Part shown: positions 39,021-48,905 of the stretch, in pieces
Layout of the letters: every line of letters starts with the position of its first letter
Numbering within the stretch: position 1 is the first letter of the stretch
Assembly: GCF_012222305.1 (NCBI RefSeq)
Contig: NZ_CP035730.1
Coordinates: forward strand, 1,426,001-1,490,000
Length of the DNA stretch: 64,000 nucleotides
Direction: 5' to 3'
Source: Sulfolobus sp. S-194
Lineage (GTDB): Archaea; Thermoproteota; Thermoprotei_A; Sulfolobales; Sulfolobaceae
Notes under the pieces: model-generated
What the model was told of the DNA's origin: nothing
Database searches by the model: none
Seen by the model: the letters and a program-made list of their open reading frames with translations, nothing else
Position numbers and translations under genes: made by a program

Positions 39021-39522
39021 GGCAATAGAAGAAATAGAGAAATATGGCTCTTGTGAATCTGCTTACTACTTGCTTAAATACATTGCTTCTCATGGTGAAA
39101 AGTTTATTGAAGAGAAATCAGTAAATTATGATTTTACACTAGATAACCTTATACTTATGTCCGTGTTACAAGAAACTCACAAATACAAATTATTCGTTTC
39201 CTCGTTTTTCATTTATGATTATTTGAGTAAGAAGTTTCACGTGCAAGAACCATTATTTATTTTTAGATGGGGAAAAACGTACTTCATATACAGTTATAGG
39301 ATAAACGCTAGACTAGAATCGCTCGTAAAAAATCAGTTTATTTCTTCTAGGAAGGGAATATTAAAATTAACTAAAAAAGGCGAAAATGAAAGAGAAAATA
39401 TTTTCTCTTCTCTTCTTTCTACGGATAGAAAGAAACTAGAAGAGATAATAGATAATATAAACAGAATGAAATTAAAAGAATTGAGAATCTATACAAAAAA
39501 ATATCTCTTCTCTATTCAATGA
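38992..39522 (+). CDS. Hypothetical protein downstream of glucoamylase
   Basis: 176 residues, helical, not recognised. [20 protein letters not shown] and the basic [20 protein letters not shown], then [14 protein letters not shown] suggest a winged-helix-like C-terminal part, so it may be a regulator. Overlaps glucoamylase by 29 bp and the convergent flavoprotein by 11 bp. Confidence 0.6.
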   Translation: MQKIIQLINEAIEEIEKYGSCESAYYLLKYIASHGEKFIEEKSVNYDFTLDNLILMSVLQETHKYKLFVSSFFIYDYLSKKFHVQEPLFIFRWGKTYFIYSYRINARLESLVKNQFISSRKGILKLTKKGENERENIFSSLLSTDRKKLEEIIDNINRMKLKELRIYTKKYLFSIQ

Positions 39523-40684
39523 CTTTATAGTTGAACAATCTTGAAAGATATGCTTGCTCCCAATTATCCTTCTGTAGAGTATACTCTCTCTTCATTACTG
39601 GGTCTTTTGCAGCTGCTGGAGGTTGTTTAGTTAAATCTAACTGGAACTGTAAACTATAAGTCTCTAATTTACCTTCTAAATTACCTACATAAGCCCAGCC
39701 TACAAATGCATATTGAACTGAGACTTTTTCACTTACTCCTTCCATTTCTAAGATCTTATTTGCAGCAAATTGCGAGCTTTCAAACGCTATTTCTTGATTC
39801 TTAGGGAATGGTAACTTTGCAGCATCACCGACTACTAGTACATCGTCATATTTTGGAGTTCTTAAATCTTGAGGACTCCTAACATCTGCAAAAGGTGAAC
39901 CTAAGCCGGCTTCTTCTATAAATCTTGGGACTTTGTTAGGTTCGAGCATTGCTAAAATATCATAATTATACTTTTCTCCAGACTTTGTAACAACGTAATT
40001 TTCACCAATTTCGACTATTTCTTGGTTTGTAACTAGTTCTATTCCGGCCTTTTCATAAATCTGTTTTACAACATCAGCAATAACTGGTGGTTGTGTTTTA
40101 TCGTTAGCGTCTATGTGAATTATTCTAAACTTGTTCCTAACACCCCTATAAGAAAGAATAGTGTGTGCTAACATCGCTGTCTCAGTTGGTGCTGGAGCAC
40201 ATCTATAGGGTGCTTTAGGCGCATAAACTACAACTGTTCCTTTTTCAGCGGTCCACAATCTTTGCTTAAGAACATTAACTCTTCCAGGGTCATAGACCGT
40301 TGTGTTCTTCCACCAATACTTATCATAGCCAGTTATTTTACTACCGTCAAAAACAATACCTGGGGCTAAAACTAGATAGTCATAAGAGAGTTCTTTAGCA
40401 GAATTAAAAGACGAGTCTGACAAATATATCTTTCTGTTGTCTGGATCTATCTTATAAACATTACCAATAACTACATTTATTCCTATTTTTCCAACTTCTT
40501 CATAACCTCTAATTATCCTAGCATATCTCTGCTCTCCAGTTAAAATCAATGGTCTACTAGGGCCAGCAAAATAGAAATCCTCCTTGTTTACTACAGTTAT
40601 ATTAACATTTTTGAGCTTTTGAGCCAGTGTAGTAGCAACACCCATTCCTCCTATTCCGCCGCCTATGATAACAATATTCTTCAT
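39512..40684 (-). CDS. FAD-dependent sulfide:quinone oxidoreductase-like protein
   Basis: 390 residues. The FAD motif is [20 protein letters not shown] at the start, with a second flavin motif in [27 protein letters not shown] holds one cysteine at the place of the FCSD/SQR redox cysteine, and the C-terminal end is amphipathic, as in monotopic SQRs. A second active cysteine is not seen where classical SQR has it, so this may be a type with a single cysteine or a related flavoprotein. It would feed electrons from sulfide to the quinone pool. Confidence 0.8.
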   Translation of the reverse strand: MKNIVIIGGGIGGMGVATTLAQKLKNVNITVVNKEDFYFAGPSRPLILTGEQRYARIIRGYEEVGKIGINVVIGNVYKIDPDNRKIYLSDSSFNSAKELSYDYLVLAPGIVFDGSKITGYDKYWWKNTTVYDPGRVNVLKQRLWTAEKGTVVVYAPKAPYRCAPAPTETAMLAHTILSYRGVRNKFRIIHIDANDKTQPPVIADVVKQIYEKAGIELVTNQEIVEIGENYVVTKSGEKYNYDILAMLEPNKVPRFIEEAGLGSPFADVRSPQDLRTPKYDDVLVVGDAAKLPFPKNQEIAFESSQFAANKILEMEGVSEKVSVQYAFVGWAYVGNLEGKLETYSLQFQLDLTKQPPAAAKDPVMKREYTLQKDNWEQAYLSRLFNYKVIE

Positions 40685-40901
40685 ATGTAAATTTTTAGTT
40701 TAACAAAGTTTAATGAAATTTTTCATATTGAGGGCTAGCCAAAAGGTTTAAATTCATAAAATGCAAATATACTACTTACACAAAAAATTAAAAATTTCAA
40801 TTACAAATTTCAATAAAATAATTTTAAGTTATTTACAAGATAGAAACGTTTTCTCACACTCAAAGCAATGATAATAAGGCCACTAAGATCAGATACTCGA
40901 A
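40685..40901. other. Intergenic, no gene
   Basis: AT-rich DNA upstream of the flavoprotein start; promoter presumably near 40710. Nothing else seen before the MITE. Confidence 0.5.
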
Positions 40902-41077
40902 TAGCATTTATCGGAAAATCCTGGCAGTGAATAATTATTTCAAAAAGCATGATAGATATTTATACTATATTTCATCTTAAAGAGAATAAATTTATCAGTA
41001 TTAGATGAAAATTTTATACAATAGAATCGTATTTGTTTAAAAACTATTCCAACGTAAGAATTTTACGTAAAATACTA
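40902..41077 (-). mobile_element. MITE copy 4 (176 bp, family A) with 6-7 bp duplication
   Basis: Same orientation as copy 3: TAGCATTTATCGGAAAA at the left and TACGTAAAATACTA at the right. Both flanks read CTCGAA (40896-40901 and 41078-41083), or ACTCGAA if the last A is shared. It is very similar to copy 3 in sequence, so both moved rather recently. Confidence 0.9.
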
Positions 41078-41327
41078 CTCGAATTACTAGAACCATGGAC
41101 ATTTAAGAATAGTTTAGCAAAGTTTGCCACAAATTAACTATAATCCTCTTATCGTTGACTTATCTTACTAACTATAATTGCTAAAAATTTAACATATATT
41201 CTCAGAGACCCATAGAAATTTATAAGAAAGATTAAAATGTAAGAAATAATCAGATTTCTATATATTATATTTGTATAAACTTGGCTTATTTTACTTAAGT
41301 TTTCTTTTTTATTTCCCTTAATGGGCC

Positions 41328-41474
41328 TTACATAGCATCTTTTACACTTTCTTTAACGTCCTTTATTAACTCAGTAGTCACATTTACTACTTCTTTTGTT
41401 GAACTCTTAAACTCTTTTTCCACTTGTTTTCCAATCTCTACAGTTGCCTTTGTAGTTTCTTTTCCAATTTCCAC
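41328..41474 (-). CDS. Small helical ORF (48 aa)
   Basis: From GTG at 41474 (frame open to 41510) to TAA. The product is a regular amphipathic helix with the internal repeat EIGKETTKATV / EIGKQVEKEF, then TTELIKDVKESVKDAM. The codon pattern looks coding. No good promoter seen, and no ATG, so it may also be a gene remnant. Confidence 0.35.
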   Translation of the reverse strand: MEIGKETTKATVEIGKQVEKEFKSSTKEVVNVTTELIKDVKESVKDAM

Positions 41475-41725
41475 TACATCTTTAATCAGGCTTGAGGTTA
41501 TCGATAATGCTTATTTACTTTTTTATCTCTAGAATTTCTTTAGGAGAATACCTCTATTTTTAACTCTTCCCAAACTATAGATATATTTATTATTTCTTAA
41601 CTAAAAATATTTCTACCATCAATACGAAATAAATATAATGTTGATAAAACACAAGAAGTTGACGGTAAATAATGGTACTACAATAAATGATAATACACGT
41701 TAAAGTTTAAAGCTAAAGCCTTACT

Positions 41726-41912
41726 GTGTGTCCAACAATTTCATTTGTTTCAGATTTAGTTAAAAAATCTAGATAGTCTCATCTTGTTAGTGTCTTTTCT
41801 AACAAAAAATTATTTATTAATACAAAATTTTTTATAAAATCCTACGTTAAATTGAAAGGATTTTCTTTAATTTATATGATAAATATTAAACTAACAATAT
41901 AGTTGGACACAC
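41726..41912. mobile_element. MITE-like element, family B (187 bp)
   Basis: Ends are GTGTGTCCAAC and its exact inverse GTTGGACACAC; the similarity goes on weakly for five more bases. No frame inside. The left end (GTGTGTCCAACAATTTC) resembles the ends of the IS at 46546-47410 (GTGTGGACAACAATTTT) at 14 of 17 positions, which hints that the IS6-type transposase could move it. No clear duplication at the flanks. Confidence 0.5.
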
Positions 41913-42014
41913 TCGTGTCGTCATAATGTTATTTATATTTCTATATTAAAATAAGACGTACAATAACTTTATCTTAGCGTCATCTCTAGCTAGAGATAAA
42001 TTCCGCTAATGAAT

Positions 42015-42326
42015 TTATAACATAATGGCGACACTATCGACACACTCAGTGAACCTAAGCACTTTCTTATATTGTACCCTCTTACACTCAAGAATATACT
42101 TGAATTCTCTGTACCTTATGCCCGCCTTGTATTTTAATAGCAAATATACTACGTAACTCAAAGATACAAAGTTTACATTTATCTCGTTTTTCCTTAGAAA
42201 ATGTACTGCTCTTTCCATGGCATAATCAGGTATATAAATGTCTAATAATTGCAAGTAAGCGCTCTTTACTTCACTTTTGACGTAATTGTATTTTGTTAAT
42301 TCACGAAGAGGATACAGTTCTTGCAT
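42015..42326 (-). CDS. Hypothetical protein, plasmid-like
   Basis: 103 residues, mostly helical with many Tyr, Val and Lys, for example YAMERAVHFLRKNEINVNFV and VVYLLLKYKAGIRYREFKYI. Not recognised. It resembles in style the small genes of Sulfolobus conjugative plasmids, and lies in the accessory zone that ends at the integrase and tRNA-Thr. Divergent to a small plus-strand gene. Confidence 0.5.
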   Translation of the reverse strand: MQELYPLRELTKYNYVKSEVKSAYLQLLDIYIPDYAMERAVHFLRKNEINVNFVSLSYVVYLLLKYKAGIRYREFKYILECKRVQYKKVLRFTECVDSVAIML

Positions 42327-42465
42327 ATCATTTCAAATCATTTTGATTTTGTTTAATTTATATTGCGAAAAATTATGCAGGACGTCAGTGTAAGTTATGC
42401 GTCACATAAGTAATACTCAAGTGAGTCAGGTTATCTTTATAGCCTGTAATTTCAATTAATTCATA

Positions 42466-42630
42466 ATGTATGTTATAGAGATTGAGGATATTGAGGAAAT
42501 AGAGAAGATGATGAAGGTATTGAAGTATAAAAAAGTGAAAGTGAAGCTCACGGTTGAAACTGAGAACAAGAACTTTTATGCAGCATTGCTCAGACATTAT
42601 AAAGCTAGAGCTTACGTGATTAGATTCTAA
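42466..42630 (+). CDS. Small acidic/basic protein (54 aa)
   Basis: 54 residues from ATG to TAA with strong coding character: IEIEDIEEIEKMMKVLKYKK and VKVKLTVETENKNFYAALLR. TATA-like TCTTTATAGCC about 30 bp upstream. The opposite-strand frame at 42385-42597 is a shadow. It pairs divergently with the 103-residue gene. Function unknown. Confidence 0.55.
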   Translation: MYVIEIEDIEEIEKMMKVLKYKKVKVKLTVETENKNFYAALLRHYKARAYVIRF

Positions 42631-42720
42631 GTTAGAATTTTTCTATAGTAAGCTGAGAAGTTTATATACAAAATTCATGTAAACCTTATTTACAAAACGT
42701 GCAAGATTTTAGAGTCAAAA

Positions 42721-43122
42721 TTAACGTATTACCCAGGGTACCAGAAGTAACATTGATAGTACTGTAACTATAGTCAATAACAGTAATACTTGTCTATATT
42801 CATCCCTAACGGCCTTTTCAGCCAGAACATAGGCCAACACCAAGACTACTAGAATTGCGAATTCCGTCTCCAGATAAATGTTAGATATGCTACTTAGAAT
42901 ATATACATTGCTTGGCTTTTGGAGAATTGCGAACATAGAGAATATACTAATGATTAAAATGAATATCAATTGTAATATTTGTCTTATTGATACTTTATAA
43001 TTCCTTATTTGTATATTTCCAGCTAGCAGATCCGATTTAGACACTATTAACATGTAAATAATGAAAAGAACTAATCCTACGAAAGCACCTATTAACAATA
43101 GAAGTTCAGACGAAGGGGGCAC
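42721..43122 (-). CDS. Four-helix membrane protein, unknown
   Basis: 133 residues with four hydrophobic helices (8-27, 47-67, 80-98, 108-130), a short basic loop after the first and EKAVRDEYRQ before the last. No motif known to me. Located in the tRNA-Thr-linked accessory zone; may be a plasmid or virus membrane protein. Confidence 0.55.
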   Translation of the reverse strand: MPPSSELLLLIGAFVGLVLFIIYMLIVSKSDLLAGNIQIRNYKVSIRQILQLIFILIISIFSMFAILQKPSNVYILSSISNIYLETEFAILVVLVLAYVLAEKAVRDEYRQVLLLLTIVTVLSMLLLVPWVIR

Positions 43123-43816
43123 CTACAGCAATTTTCACGAACAACACTCCTAAACAAGAAGACAAGCTTTACAAGAGTAAAACTTTTATAAAGAGAACAA
43201 GAAAATAACACAAGCCGAAAGTGAACATGGGGATAAAAACCCCATAGTGGTAGGCTGGCTATACGTTCCCCGCGATCTAATGCTCTCCTTTCTCCCCCGC
43301 CCCTTAGTTGCCCCTCATTGCAGTAATTTACTATTTTTGAATAAATTAATATGTACACTTGTTAGTTAGTACATGAGAAAAAGATTCATTTTTTCACCTC
43401 TGTCATTAATAACCTCTGAAACTTTGGGTAGTTAAAGAGTGCCTAAAGGGTGCCCAGTGGTCTTCTGATTCTTTTCTATTGGTTTTCTAATGGTGAGTCA
43501 TTCTATGGGTCAAATTGAGGGTTAATTGGGTCAAATTGAGATTCAATTGAAGTAAAAGAATTTTTTCAGTTTTCAGGAGAAAGTGGAAATTTTGAATTTG
43601 GTTCAAGTGCAGGAGAACAAAGGGGGCTTATTATCCCCGAAAAAACATAAACTGCTAACAGTTAATCACTAAATTCTCGACTTCGTGTAGAGTAGACGAA
43701 AACATGTGGCTCACAAAAAGCCACGATCTAAGGTAAAAACAGAGTCATGTATAACTAAAATGGTAAAATAACAATAACTAAAAAAGAATAACTAGGAAAA
43801 AGAAAGATACCTTTTC
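43123..43816. other. Intergenic with hairpin and repeated GGGTCAAATTGAG
   Basis: No convincing gene (a 88-codon minus-strand frame at 43092-43358 has atypical composition). ATGGGGATAAAAACCCCAT (43227-43245) forms a 6-bp hairpin. GGGTCAAATTGAG occurs at 43508 and again 22 bp later, which could be iterons. The 43240-43320 part is GC-rich for the window. Confidence 0.5.
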
Positions 43817-46153
43817 TTACTTTCTCTTCATCACAATTATAGCTACTACAGCTACTACTATCACTACTGCAACTAAAGCGTACTCTGTGAAATTCGCCGA
43901 GTTTGAGGACGGAGAAGTAGAGTAAGAGAAAGTGTTGGAGACCGAAGTCACCGGGGACGTAGTGGAAGTCGTACTAGAAGATGTGGATTGAGTAGTATTT
44001 GGTACAAGCACAGCTGTGAAATTAACCACGATGTTGGACTGAGTAGTTGAGATAGTACCGTTTATACTCTTGTACCCTTCAGGTAAAGTAATCACGTAAG
44101 TGTAAGTCCCTGGGGGCACCACGAACGTTATACTAGTGTTCGTTGTTGTCTTTGTGATACCGTCAAGTGTCACAGACCACTCAGATCCAGCAGGTAGTCC
44201 AGACTCAACGAAGGTTATAGTGTACTGCATTTGTATCGTTGTTCCAGTGGAGATTATACTGATAGTACCTGATCCGATGTTCGCCACGTAAAGATAGCCA
44301 TTACTAGGATCATAGACAATACATGCCGGATGAATACCAACGCTTATGTTTGTAATTACTGAGTTTGTGGACGGATTAATAACTGACACTGAGCTAGATA
44401 ACGAATTAGCCACGTAAATATACCCATTACTAAGATCATAGACAATACCCTGCGGGCCACGGCCGACATTTATGTTTGTAATTACTGAGTTTGTGGACGG
44501 ATTAATAACTGACACTGAGCTAGATAACAAATTAGCCACGTAAATATACCCATTACTAGGATCGTAAGCGATACCCTGTGGGCCATCACCAACGCTTATG
44601 TTTGTAATTACTGAGTTTGTGGACGGATTAATAACTGACACTGAATTAGAGCCAAAATTAGTCACGTAAATATACCCATTACTAAGATCATAGACAATAC
44701 CAGATGAGTCATAGCCGACATTTATGTTTGCGATTACTGAGTTTGTGGACGGATTAATAACTGACACTGAATTAGCATTAGTCACGTAAATATACCCATT
44801 ACTAAGATCATAGACAATACCCTGCGGGCCACCACTAACGCTTATGTTTGTAATTACTGAGTTTGTGGACGGATTAATAACTGACACTAAGTTAGAGACC
44901 GCACTAGTCACGTAAATATACCCATTACTAGGATCATAAACGATACCAGATGGGTCATAGCCGACATTTATGTTTGCGATTACTGAGTTTGTGGACGGAT
45001 TAATAACTGACACTGAATTAGAGCCAAAATTAGTCACGTAAAGATAGTCATTACTAGGATCATAAACGATACCAAGCGGGCCACCAACGCTTATGATTGT
45101 AATTACTGAGTTTGTGGACGGATTAATAACTGACACTGAGCTAGATAACAAATTAGTCACGTAAAGATAGTCATTACTAGGATCATAAACGATACCAAGC
45201 GGGCCACCACCAACATTTATGTTTGCGATTACTGAGTTTGTGGACGGATTAATAACTGACACTAAGTTAGAGCCACAGTTCGCCACGTAAATATACCCAT
45301 TACTAGGATCATAAACGATACCATACGGGCCAAAGTCGACAGTTATGTTTGCGATTACTGAGTTTGTGGACGGATTAATAACTGACACTGAGCCAGATAA
45401 CGAATTAGCCACGTAAATATACCCATTACTAAGATCGTAAGCGATACCCTGCGGGCCACCACTAACGCTTATGTTTGTAATTACTGAGTTTGTGGACGGA
45501 TTAATAACTGACACTGAATTAGAGCCAAAATTAGTCACGTAAATATACCCATTACTAAGATCGTAAGCGATACCCTCCGGATGAATACCAACATTTATGT
45601 TTGTAATTACTGAGTTTGTGGACGGATTAATAACTGACACTGAATTAGAGCCAAAATTAGTCACGTAAATATACCCATTACTAAGATCATAGACAATACC
45701 CTGCGGGCCACGGCCGACATTTATGTTTGCGATTACTGAGTTTGTGGACGGATTAATAACTGACACTGAGCCAGATAACAAATTAGTCACGTAAAGATAG
45801 TCATTACTAAGATCATAGACAATACCCTGCGGGCCACGGCCGACATTTATGTTTGCGATTACTGAGTTTGTGGACGGATTAATAACTGACACTGAGCCAG
45901 ATAACAAATTAGTCACGTAAAGATAGTCATTACTAGGATCATAAACGATACAAGTCGGCGAATAAAGAGGCGGAATATTCTTAACGTTTCCCTCGACAAG
46001 CGTATCGTTGTATAATATCAAAGTGTACTTAACGTATCCCGCGGGAGAGCTGCTCTGTGTCTGTCCTGTCGTCGTCATGACTAGTGCCGCTATGGAGAAT
46101 AGAACCATTACCTCCAGGACTAATATAGCTACAAACCTTTTTATTCCTAACAT
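43817..46153 (-). CDS. Surface YVTN beta-propeller repeat protein
   Basis: 778 residues. Signal helix at residues 7-28, then from about 60 thirteen 42-residue repeats with the constant core SVINPSTNSVI and IYVTNFGSNSVS-like blades, plus a degenerate fourteenth, enough for two seven-bladed propellers. Residues about 632-705 are a YTITFVESGLPAGSEWSVTL beta domain common on archaeal surface proteins. A Ser/Thr stalk and a C-terminal helix (LVAVVIVVAVVAIIVM) with MKRK anchor it outside the cell. Likely adhesion or coat function. TTTAAATATATG upstream of 46153 is the TATA box. Confidence 0.85.
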   Translation of the reverse strand: MLGIKRFVAILVLEVMVLFSIAALVMTTTGQTQSSSPAGYVKYTLILYNDTLVEGNVKNIPPLYSPTCIVYDPSNDYLYVTNLLSGSVSVINPSTNSVIANINVGRGPQGIVYDLSNDYLYVTNLLSGSVSVINPSTNSVIANINVGRGPQGIVYDLSNGYIYVTNFGSNSVSVINPSTNSVITNINVGIHPEGIAYDLSNGYIYVTNFGSNSVSVINPSTNSVITNISVSGGPQGIAYDLSNGYIYVANSLSGSVSVINPSTNSVIANITVDFGPYGIVYDPSNGYIYVANCGSNLVSVINPSTNSVIANINVGGGPLGIVYDPSNDYLYVTNLLSSSVSVINPSTNSVITIISVGGPLGIVYDPSNDYLYVTNFGSNSVSVINPSTNSVIANINVGYDPSGIVYDPSNGYIYVTSAVSNLVSVINPSTNSVITNISVSGGPQGIVYDLSNGYIYVTNANSVSVINPSTNSVIANINVGYDSSGIVYDLSNGYIYVTNFGSNSVSVINPSTNSVITNISVGDGPQGIAYDPSNGYIYVANLLSSSVSVINPSTNSVITNINVGRGPQGIVYDLSNGYIYVANSLSSSVSVINPSTNSVITNISVGIHPACIVYDPSNGYLYVANIGSGTISIISTGTTIQMQYTITFVESGLPAGSEWSVTLDGITKTTTNTSITFVVPPGTYTYVITLPEGYKSINGTISTTQSNIVVNFTAVLVPNTTQSTSSSTTSTTSPVTSVSNTFSYSTSPSSNSANFTEYALVAVVIVVAVVAIIVMKRK
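44330..45960 (-). repeat. Tandem 126-bp repeats of the propeller gene
   Basis: The 20-mer GAGTTTGTGGACGGATTAAT and bases around it are unchanged in all 13 units, including third codon positions. Unit 10 lacks three codons and unit 7 lacks one. Such identity at silent sites points to recent expansion or gene conversion. Confidence 0.85.
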
Positions 46154-46545
46154 TTTTAATCACTCTGTATCTTCTATATGCATATATTTAAACTTTTAAT
46201 AGCAAATTACATAATATAACACACTAAGATCGGTCTGATGCGTCTCTCACGTCTAAGTCCATTAGCTTCCCGCAGAAACTCCTCTAGACTGAAACCTTAT
46301 AAACACGGACCTAAAATGTGATAAATGATGCTGTGCAATTCTAACCTTTTTCCCCTCGCTTTATTTTCCAGTTGTTATCTCTCTAGTTCATCTCTCGTTG
46401 ATCATTTTAACGTTCTGAGGTACGGTTACCGAATTCCAGAACTTCTTTAAGGTTTTGAATGTACCTCTTGGAAATAGGGAATTAAACCCCACGTTTCAGA
46501 AGACTACGTGGCATTTAAGGTTAAAGACCCTTGGATAAGTGGGTT
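46154..46545. other. Intergenic, no gene
   Basis: Promoter of the propeller gene near 46180. The rest has no convincing frame; I tried to read it as the missing integrase C-terminus and failed. Confidence 0.5.
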
Positions 46546-46665
46546 GAGTGTGGACAACAATTTTGTTAATTTAGTATAAATTATATGAATTTTCTCTCTT
46601 TGAACAAAACAAATTGTACAATGCTTCAATTTACACGCAAGTGATCACATTATGAATCTTTTTTA

Positions 46666-46731
46666 GGGTGAGCACGGGGTAATACTCAGGTGAGACCACG
46701 GGAACAAGATGGAAAATCCCCGTGCTCACCC
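46666..46731. repeat. Inverted repeat with 14-bp perfect arms
   Basis: GGGTGAGCACGGGG (46666-46679) and CCCCGTGCTCACCC (46718-46731) with a 38-bp loop, directly before the transposase start. GC-rich in AT-rich DNA. Could shape the transcript, or be the end of another nested element. Confidence 0.7.
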
Positions 46732-46748
46732 AAGTAATACTAATACTA

Positions 46749-47393
46749 ATGGAGTATATTAATCTTAAGCCGAGATTCCACTCAGTAGAAAACGTAGCCC
46801 TAGCCTGCTACTTGTGCGGGCTATCCTCTTGGAGAACCACAATACCACACTCCACCATACTATACTACTACAGAAGGTTGAGTTACGTGAGGTATGCAGT
46901 ACCCTTGAGCGGGGAATACGCAATAGACGAGACCAAGGTGAAACTAATCAAGGGAGAATACTATTACGTATGGATTGTCAGGGACGTGAACACAAAAGCC
47001 ATACCCTTCTTCATGCTAACAAGTGTTAGAAGCGGTATACACATACTAGTAGTCTTGGTAAACATGAGGGGAATTGAGGAAATAGCAAGGAGAGTATTTA
47101 GAACTAGGATAGACAAGGTAGTTTACTTACATGATGGTGCAACAGTATATAACGCCTTCTCGTGGTTCAACATAGAACACAAAAGAGTAACATTTAATGA
47201 GAGGGATTACGCAGAACAAGGCTTCAGAACCCTAAAACACAGAATTGCACCAATGGACTTCCACTTCTCTTGGAACTCAAACAAGTTGATGAGGTGGTTG
47301 TCCACACTCTTCTTTGCCTTCAACACACTTTACGTCCCGACGTATTTATTAGACAAAGAGGTGATAATAAATGTAAATATTACAAATGACTGA
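46749..47393 (+). CDS. IS6-family DDE transposase
   Basis: About 214 residues from the ATG at 46749 (an upstream GTG would lie in a hairpin). First D in GEYAIDETKVKL, second D in KVVYLHDGATVYNAF, glutamate replaced in place by the segment RDYAEQGFRTLKHRI, where E of AEQGFRTLK is the third acid. Central KGEYYYVWIVRDVNTKAIPF is typical for IS6/ISC774-like enzymes. All catalytic residues seem present, so it may be active. Confidence 0.85.
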   Translation: MEYINLKPRFHSVENVALACYLCGLSSWRTTIPHSTILYYYRRLSYVRYAVPLSGEYAIDETKVKLIKGEYYYVWIVRDVNTKAIPFFMLTSVRSGIHILVVLVNMRGIEEIARRVFRTRIDKVVYLHDGATVYNAFSWFNIEHKRVTFNERDYAEQGFRTLKHRIAPMDFHFSWNSNKLMRWLSTLFFAFNTLYVPTYLLDKEVIINVNITND

Positions 47394-47410
47394 AATTGTT
47401 GTCCACTCTC

Positions 47411-48435
47411 CCAAGCTTCAACATCTATTCCCTGGTCAGGATTTGCTGTTATTAATTTCTTTAAAGAATCTTCATATTTATTAACAAAATCATCACGATA
47501 TTGTAAATAAACGTCTCTAAACCACAATGCAGTCTTTTCATGTAAAAATGAGATATACGCCCTTTTAGTCCCAGTAACTTTGCTAATGTGAATAATTGTG
47601 TGATCTAAATCAATTTGATCAATTCTCAAGCTTAACACTTCACCCGTACGAAGACCAGTTTCAGCTAAAATCAAAAAGAATGCTTTAGCACCTAGATCTT
47701 GGATATTGTTGAATATTTGTTTGACAATATCTAGCGTGAGGTTCACGGGTTTATAATTAATCTTTCCTCGTGGAATCTTAAACAAATCATAAAACTCTCG
47801 TGCTAAGTGACTATCTCTTAACTTTACTACTTCTTTAATGAATAATTTCAACGCTTTTGCTGTATGCTCAGCTTTCCCTTTATTTTCTTCAGCTAACCCC
47901 AATACATACTCTTTTAACTTGTCAGGGGATAACTCATAGTTTAGATCAGCTAAAGCACGTCTCAAATAATTTAAATGTGTTTTCCACGTTATTGTATCTC
48001 TACTCTCTTTTAATTTTTTTCAAACAATTTCACATCATCTTCAGTAACTAGATAAGAAGTAGCTGTATGTTTCAAATATTCTCCGAGTTCTTTCTGAAGT
48101 AGCATAAAGAAAATACTTCTAAATCCAGGATCTCTCACAGCTTTTGTGATAACCGCGATCGCGTCATTAATACTGACTTCTCGTGGGTTAAATCCATGTA
48201 TAACTTGATAAATTTCATCGACCGGTAGTGAATTTATTACTTTTTCCCATAACTTCGTCCGGTATCTCTAATTCTTTCCCACGTTCATCAATTCCACGAA
48301 GATACAAATAAATTTGCTTTCTACTTCTACCAGTAATTTCACAGAGTTTGTTTGTTCCTAACTTTTCTTTAGCCTTCTCTAATAATCTCTTTTTTGTTCT
48401 CTTGTTAGCTTAGATATATCTACAACATCTGGCAT
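47411..48435 (-). pseudogene. Tyrosine integrase of an integrated plasmid/virus, frameshifted and truncated
   Basis: Start at ATG 48435 (MPDVVDISKLTREQK). The frame shifts near 48395, near 48250 and near 48010, all in short runs; pieced together it gives a DNA-binding N-part (LCEITGRSRKQIYLYLRGID) and a core with the first arginine in ETGLRTGEVLSLRIDQIDLD and the lysine in KVTGTKRAYISFL. The His-x-x-Arg and Tyr parts are missing because the IS ends at 47410. It resembles integrases of Sulfolobus conjugative plasmids and lies 110 bp from tRNA-Thr, its probable attachment site. Confidence 0.8.
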
Positions 48436-48543
48436 AATTTATAATACAATTCTTGGTATTAAAATGTTACCCAATTTTTCCACGAACGTTACCCACGTGC
48501 TCGTTCTCTTTGAAGGAATTCTCTTTCAATTCATTATAAAATA

Positions 48544-48618
<75 letters not shown>

Positions 48619-48710
48619 ATTTAATATTTGTACCTTACAGCATATAAGTTTTTTGCAATTCTCATTAGTTATACTTTTCTCTCTCCCTTATTTTAAGAAC
48701 TAGATTAAAC

Positions 48711-48905
48711 ATGGACACACAGGAGAAAACGGATCTAATAAATATCGTATTCCAAGTAATTGAGGAAAACGTGCCTATTGATTGTGAGGATTTAATAGCA
48801 GATTTAAGGAAGAAGTTTATGAAGGATGTAAGAGATCTAGGACTTGAAAAAGCTTTACAAAAATGGTTAAAAAGCGATAACGATGTGGAAATCATAACTT
48901 CTTAA
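48711..48905 (+). CDS. Small acidic protein, unknown
   Basis: 64 residues from the ATG at 48711: [20 protein letters not shown] then a helical basic/acidic tail. Coding character is good and a T-rich TTATTTTAAG stands about 30 bp upstream. The last 14 bp overlap the convergent nucleotidyltransferase gene. Not recognised. Confidence 0.6.
   Translation: MDTQEKTDLINIVFQVIEENVPIDCEDLIADLRKKFMKDVRDLGLEKALQKWLKSDNDVEIITS

Larger units (their letters stand above)
41078..42014. other. Intergenic, holds a small open frame and a MITE-like element
   Basis: Apart from the small frame at 41328-41474, the element at 41726-41912 and a perfect palindrome ATCTCTAGCTAGAGAT at 41982-41997, I see nothing. Confidence 0.5.
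46546..47410 (+). mobile_element. IS6-type insertion sequence (about 865 bp)
   Basis: Ends GAGTGTGGACAACAATTT (46546-46563) and the inverse of GAGAGTGGACAACAATTT (47393-47410), one mismatch in 18. Encodes one IS6-like transposase. No target duplication, which suggests that DNA next to it was deleted. It cuts off the integrase gene on its right side. Confidence 0.75.

Noticed and set aside
42385-42597. 70-codon minus-strand frame
   Set aside because: Lies over the small plus-strand gene 42466-42630, which has better coding character and a TATA box.
43092-43358. 88-codon minus-strand frame rich in Arg, Gly and Cys
   Set aside because: Composition unlike neighbours, no promoter, overlaps the start of the real membrane protein gene.
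46200-46545. Missing integrase C-terminus left of the IS
   Set aside because: No frame with H-x-x-R or a tyrosine motif on the minus strand.
41000-46545. attR copy of the tRNA-Thr 3' end
   Set aside because: No match to GGATTTGAACCCGGG or GCCGCGGCC found by eye.
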